A DNA stretch of 8,287 nt from Rhizobacter sp. (GTDB lineage: Bacteria > Pseudomonadota > Gammaproteobacteria > Burkholderiales > Burkholderiaceae), in the NCBI GenBank assembly GCA_014379885.1, contig JACMKW010000530.1, positions 1 to 8,287 on the forward strand. The letters are read 5' to 3'. The notes beneath the pieces are model-generated. The model had not been told where the DNA came from, made no database searches, and was given only the letters and a program-made list of their open reading frames with translations. This document shows positions 6,858-8,287 of the stretch, one piece after another. The translations under genes were made by a program, and so were the position numbers. Numbering within the stretch: position 1 is the first letter of the stretch; each line of letters opens with the position of its first letter.

Positions 6858-6890
6858 CAGGAGGCTCAGCAAAGGGTGTGCTCCCTCCTG
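6858..6890. terminator. Longer hairpin in the convergent gap, possible terminator
   Basis: Arms CAGGAGG and CCTCCTG (6858-6864, 6884-6890) enclose an inner AGCA/TGCT pair. The hairpin ends next to the stop codon (6891-6893) of the dehydrogenase remnant on the minus strand. With the hairpin at 6818-6847 it fills most of the gap between the convergent genes. There is no T run on either side, so factor-independent termination is doubtful. Confidence 0.35.
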
Positions 6891-7070
6891 CTACCTGACC
6901 GGCGCCAACCATGAAGATCCTCGCGCTTGGGCTTCACGCTCCAGCGTGTCGCGCTGCCGCGCCAGCATCAACACCGTGGCACCCGCCTGCCCGAAGGCAC
7001 GCGCCATGGCCAGGCCGATGCCACGCGATGCGCCGGTGATGAGGACAGTTTTGTTTTGCAGTGTTTTCAT
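6891..7070 (-). pseudogene. Truncated short-chain dehydrogenase/reductase remnant
   Basis: From the ATG at 7070 the frame encodes only 59 residues. Residues 1 to about 51 match the start of a classical short-chain dehydrogenase: first beta strand, cofactor motif TGASRGIG at 12-19, helix, second strand and the RQRDTLEREAQARG region. The match stops near 6917, and a short unrelated tail leads to TAG. The family needs about 250 residues. The catalytic Ser, Tyr-x-x-x-Lys and the rest of the Rossmann fold are absent, and I see no continuation in the other two minus-strand frames down to 6796. It is therefore most likely a 3'-deleted gene. GGAG lies only one base before the ATG, too close for a good ribosome site. 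A GTG at 7139 would add a non-homologous extension. It lies 84 bases downstream of the MocR regulator on the same strand and could once have been in its operon. Confidence 0.75.
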
Positions 7071-7154
7071 GCTCCGCAGTGTGGGAGCGGAGCTGGCGCG
7101 CGGCAACGACAGCACACGCCAATGCGACTGACTTTGCACGCCAGCGGCAACGCT

Positions 7155-8287
7155 TCAACGCATCAACGGCCCCACCACACGCGCCGCCTGACGCAGAGCC
7201 ACGTCATCAAACCCCGCATAACCGAACACCCAACCGCGCCGCCGTGCTCGCACGCAGTACAGCGACAGCGGCGCGAGGTACACACCGGCCTCACCCGCCC
7301 GCCGGCTGAGGCGCATGTCGTCTGCCCGCTCGCCCACTTCATGCACCAGGTGCATTCCCTGGGCCGCAGGCGTGAGCTGCAACGCGCCACCGGTCGCCTT
7401 GCGCAATGACTCGATCATCACCAACTGCCGGTGCTGGTACAGCTCGCGCATGCGGCGCAGGTGACGCAGCAAATGGCCTTCAGTGATGAAGCGCGCCAAT
7501 ACCTCTTGCACGGCACCCGGGCTGTGGCGGTCGCTCAGCGCCTTGGCGCTGGCAAACGCATCCACCAGCGCAGCGGGCAGCACGATGAAGCCCAGCCGCA
7601 GCCCCGGGTGCAGCGTCTTGGAGAAGGTGCCCACGTAGATCACCCGTTCGCTGTTGGGCAGGCTGCACAGCGCGGGGATGCGGTGCGTGCCGTACTGAAA
7701 TTCACCGTCGTAATCGTCTTCCACCACCCAGGCCTTGTGCTTGTGCGCCCACGCCAGCAACTCAAGCCGCCGCGCCAAGCCCATGTGCACCCCGAGCGGA
7801 AACTGGTGTGTGGGTGTGACCACGGCCATGCGCGCATCAGGCCATCGCGCGGCGCCTTCGGCGATGCTCAAGCCTTGTTCATCCACCGGTACCGGGCAGG
7901 CCGCCACGCCGTGGCCCAGCAGGCAGGCGCGTATGCCCAGGTACCCAGGGTCTTCAACCAGCACGTCGTCGCCGGGGTCGAGCAAGAGGCGGGCGATGAG
8001 GTCAATGGCCTGTTGCGACCCTGAGGTCACCACCACCTGGCCCGGCTCGCAGCGAATGCCACGCGACACCAGCAGCCACTGCGCGATCGCTTCTCGCAGC
8101 GGCATGTGGCCCGCGGGTGACAGGTACTGCGCGGTGTCTTGGCGCACACGCTCGGGCAGCGCGCGCTCCAGGCGCGACCACAGCTCGAAGGGAAAAGCAT
8201 CAACCGCCGGCGTGCCGATGCGGTAGGCACTGATGGGCGCGGTGGGCGGGCGCCAGCGCAGCGCGGTCTCGGCGATCAGCCGCCCGC
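7155..8287 (-). CDS. MocR/GabR-family transcriptional regulator, PLP domain (N-terminus beyond right edge)
   Basis: A regulator of the GntR superfamily in which a DNA-binding winged helix is fused to a fold type I aminotransferase-like domain that binds pyridoxal phosphate. Only the C-terminal 376 residues are in the window. The frame is open to the edge with first full codon at 8285-8283, so the GTG at 8147 is not the start. The segment before it (RIGTPAVDAFPFELWSRL) is the usual beginning of the aminotransferase-like domain in this family. Further landmarks are VVTSGSQQAIDL, TPTHQFPLG, the cofactor-binding VVEDDYDGEF and GTFSKTLHPGLRLGF. The lysine in that last motif (codon 7619-7617) should form the Schiff base with PLP. 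The protein ends normally at 7155. Such proteins control vitamin B6, GABA, taurine or other amine genes, usually divergent or adjacent. Which pathway applies here cannot be told. The DNA-binding half is inferred, not seen. Confidence 0.92.
   Translation of the reverse strand, partial: GRLIAETALRWRPPTAPISAYRIGTPAVDAFPFELWSRLERALPERVRQDTAQYLSPAGHMPLREAIAQWLLVSRGIRCEPGQVVVTSGSQQAIDLIARLLLDPGDDVLVEDPGYLGIRACLLGHGVAACPVPVDEQGLSIAEGAARWPDARMAVVTPTHQFPLGVHMGLARRLELLAWAHKHKAWVVEDDYDGEFQYGTHRIPALCSLPNSERVIYVGTFSKTLHPGLRLGFIVLPAALVDAFASAKALSDRHSPGAVQEVLARFITEGHLLRHLRRMRELYQHRQLVMIESLRKATGGALQLTPAAQGMHLVHEVGERADDMRLSRRAGEAGVYLAPLSLYCVRARRRGWVFGYAGFDDVALRQAARVVGPLMR

Noticed and set aside
7155..8147. GTG at 8147 as the start of the PLP-domain gene
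   Set aside because: The frame stays open to the window edge, and the residues before 8147 match the conserved start of the MocR aminotransferase-like domain, so the gene is truncated by the window.

Overview
The window is GC-rich DNA from a proteobacterium. The MnmA form with a long acidic run after its MKNW motif, the codon bias and the gene types point to Burkholderiales in the Betaproteobacteria (Comamonadaceae/Rubrivivax-Leptothrix-like). This placement is inferred from the sequence alone. No rRNA, tRNA, CRISPR array, insertion sequence or phage gene was found.

Layout. (1) Positions 1-2291, minus strand: a two-gene lipoprotein operon. It holds a 730-residue exported lipoprotein with a (Ala-Pro)13 linker, followed through a 4-base ATGA overlap by a second lipoprotein that runs off the left edge. 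(2) Positions 2292-2509: a divergent intergenic region rich in inverted repeats. It carries a likely mnmA promoter whose -10 box lies so close to the ATG that the message would be leaderless or nearly so. (3) Positions 2510-3625, plus strand: mnmA, the tRNA 2-thiouridylase, a housekeeping gene. (4) Positions 3749-6795, plus strand: a translationally coupled pair. The first gene encodes a periplasmic cupredoxin-like protein of the type often labelled 'methylamine utilization protein'. The second encodes an inner-membrane sensor with HAMP, GGDEF and EAL domains whose c-di-GMP synthesis and hydrolysis motifs all look intact. (5) Positions 6796-6890: a convergent intergenic stretch with two hairpins. 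(6) Positions 6891-7070, minus strand: a remnant of a short-chain dehydrogenase that keeps only the NADP-binding start. (7) Positions 7155-8287, minus strand: the PLP-binding (aminotransferase-like) part of a MocR/GabR-type transcription factor, cut by the right edge.

How the genes work together. The lipoprotein pair is probably co-translated and sent to the cell envelope. The cupredoxin and c-di-GMP genes share a GTGA overlap, which suggests a stoichiometric partnership in which a periplasmic copper or redox protein informs a membrane c-di-GMP enzyme. This pair is the best candidate in the window for an under-described system. The MocR regulator and the broken dehydrogenase lie on the same strand and may be the remains of a regulator-plus-target unit.
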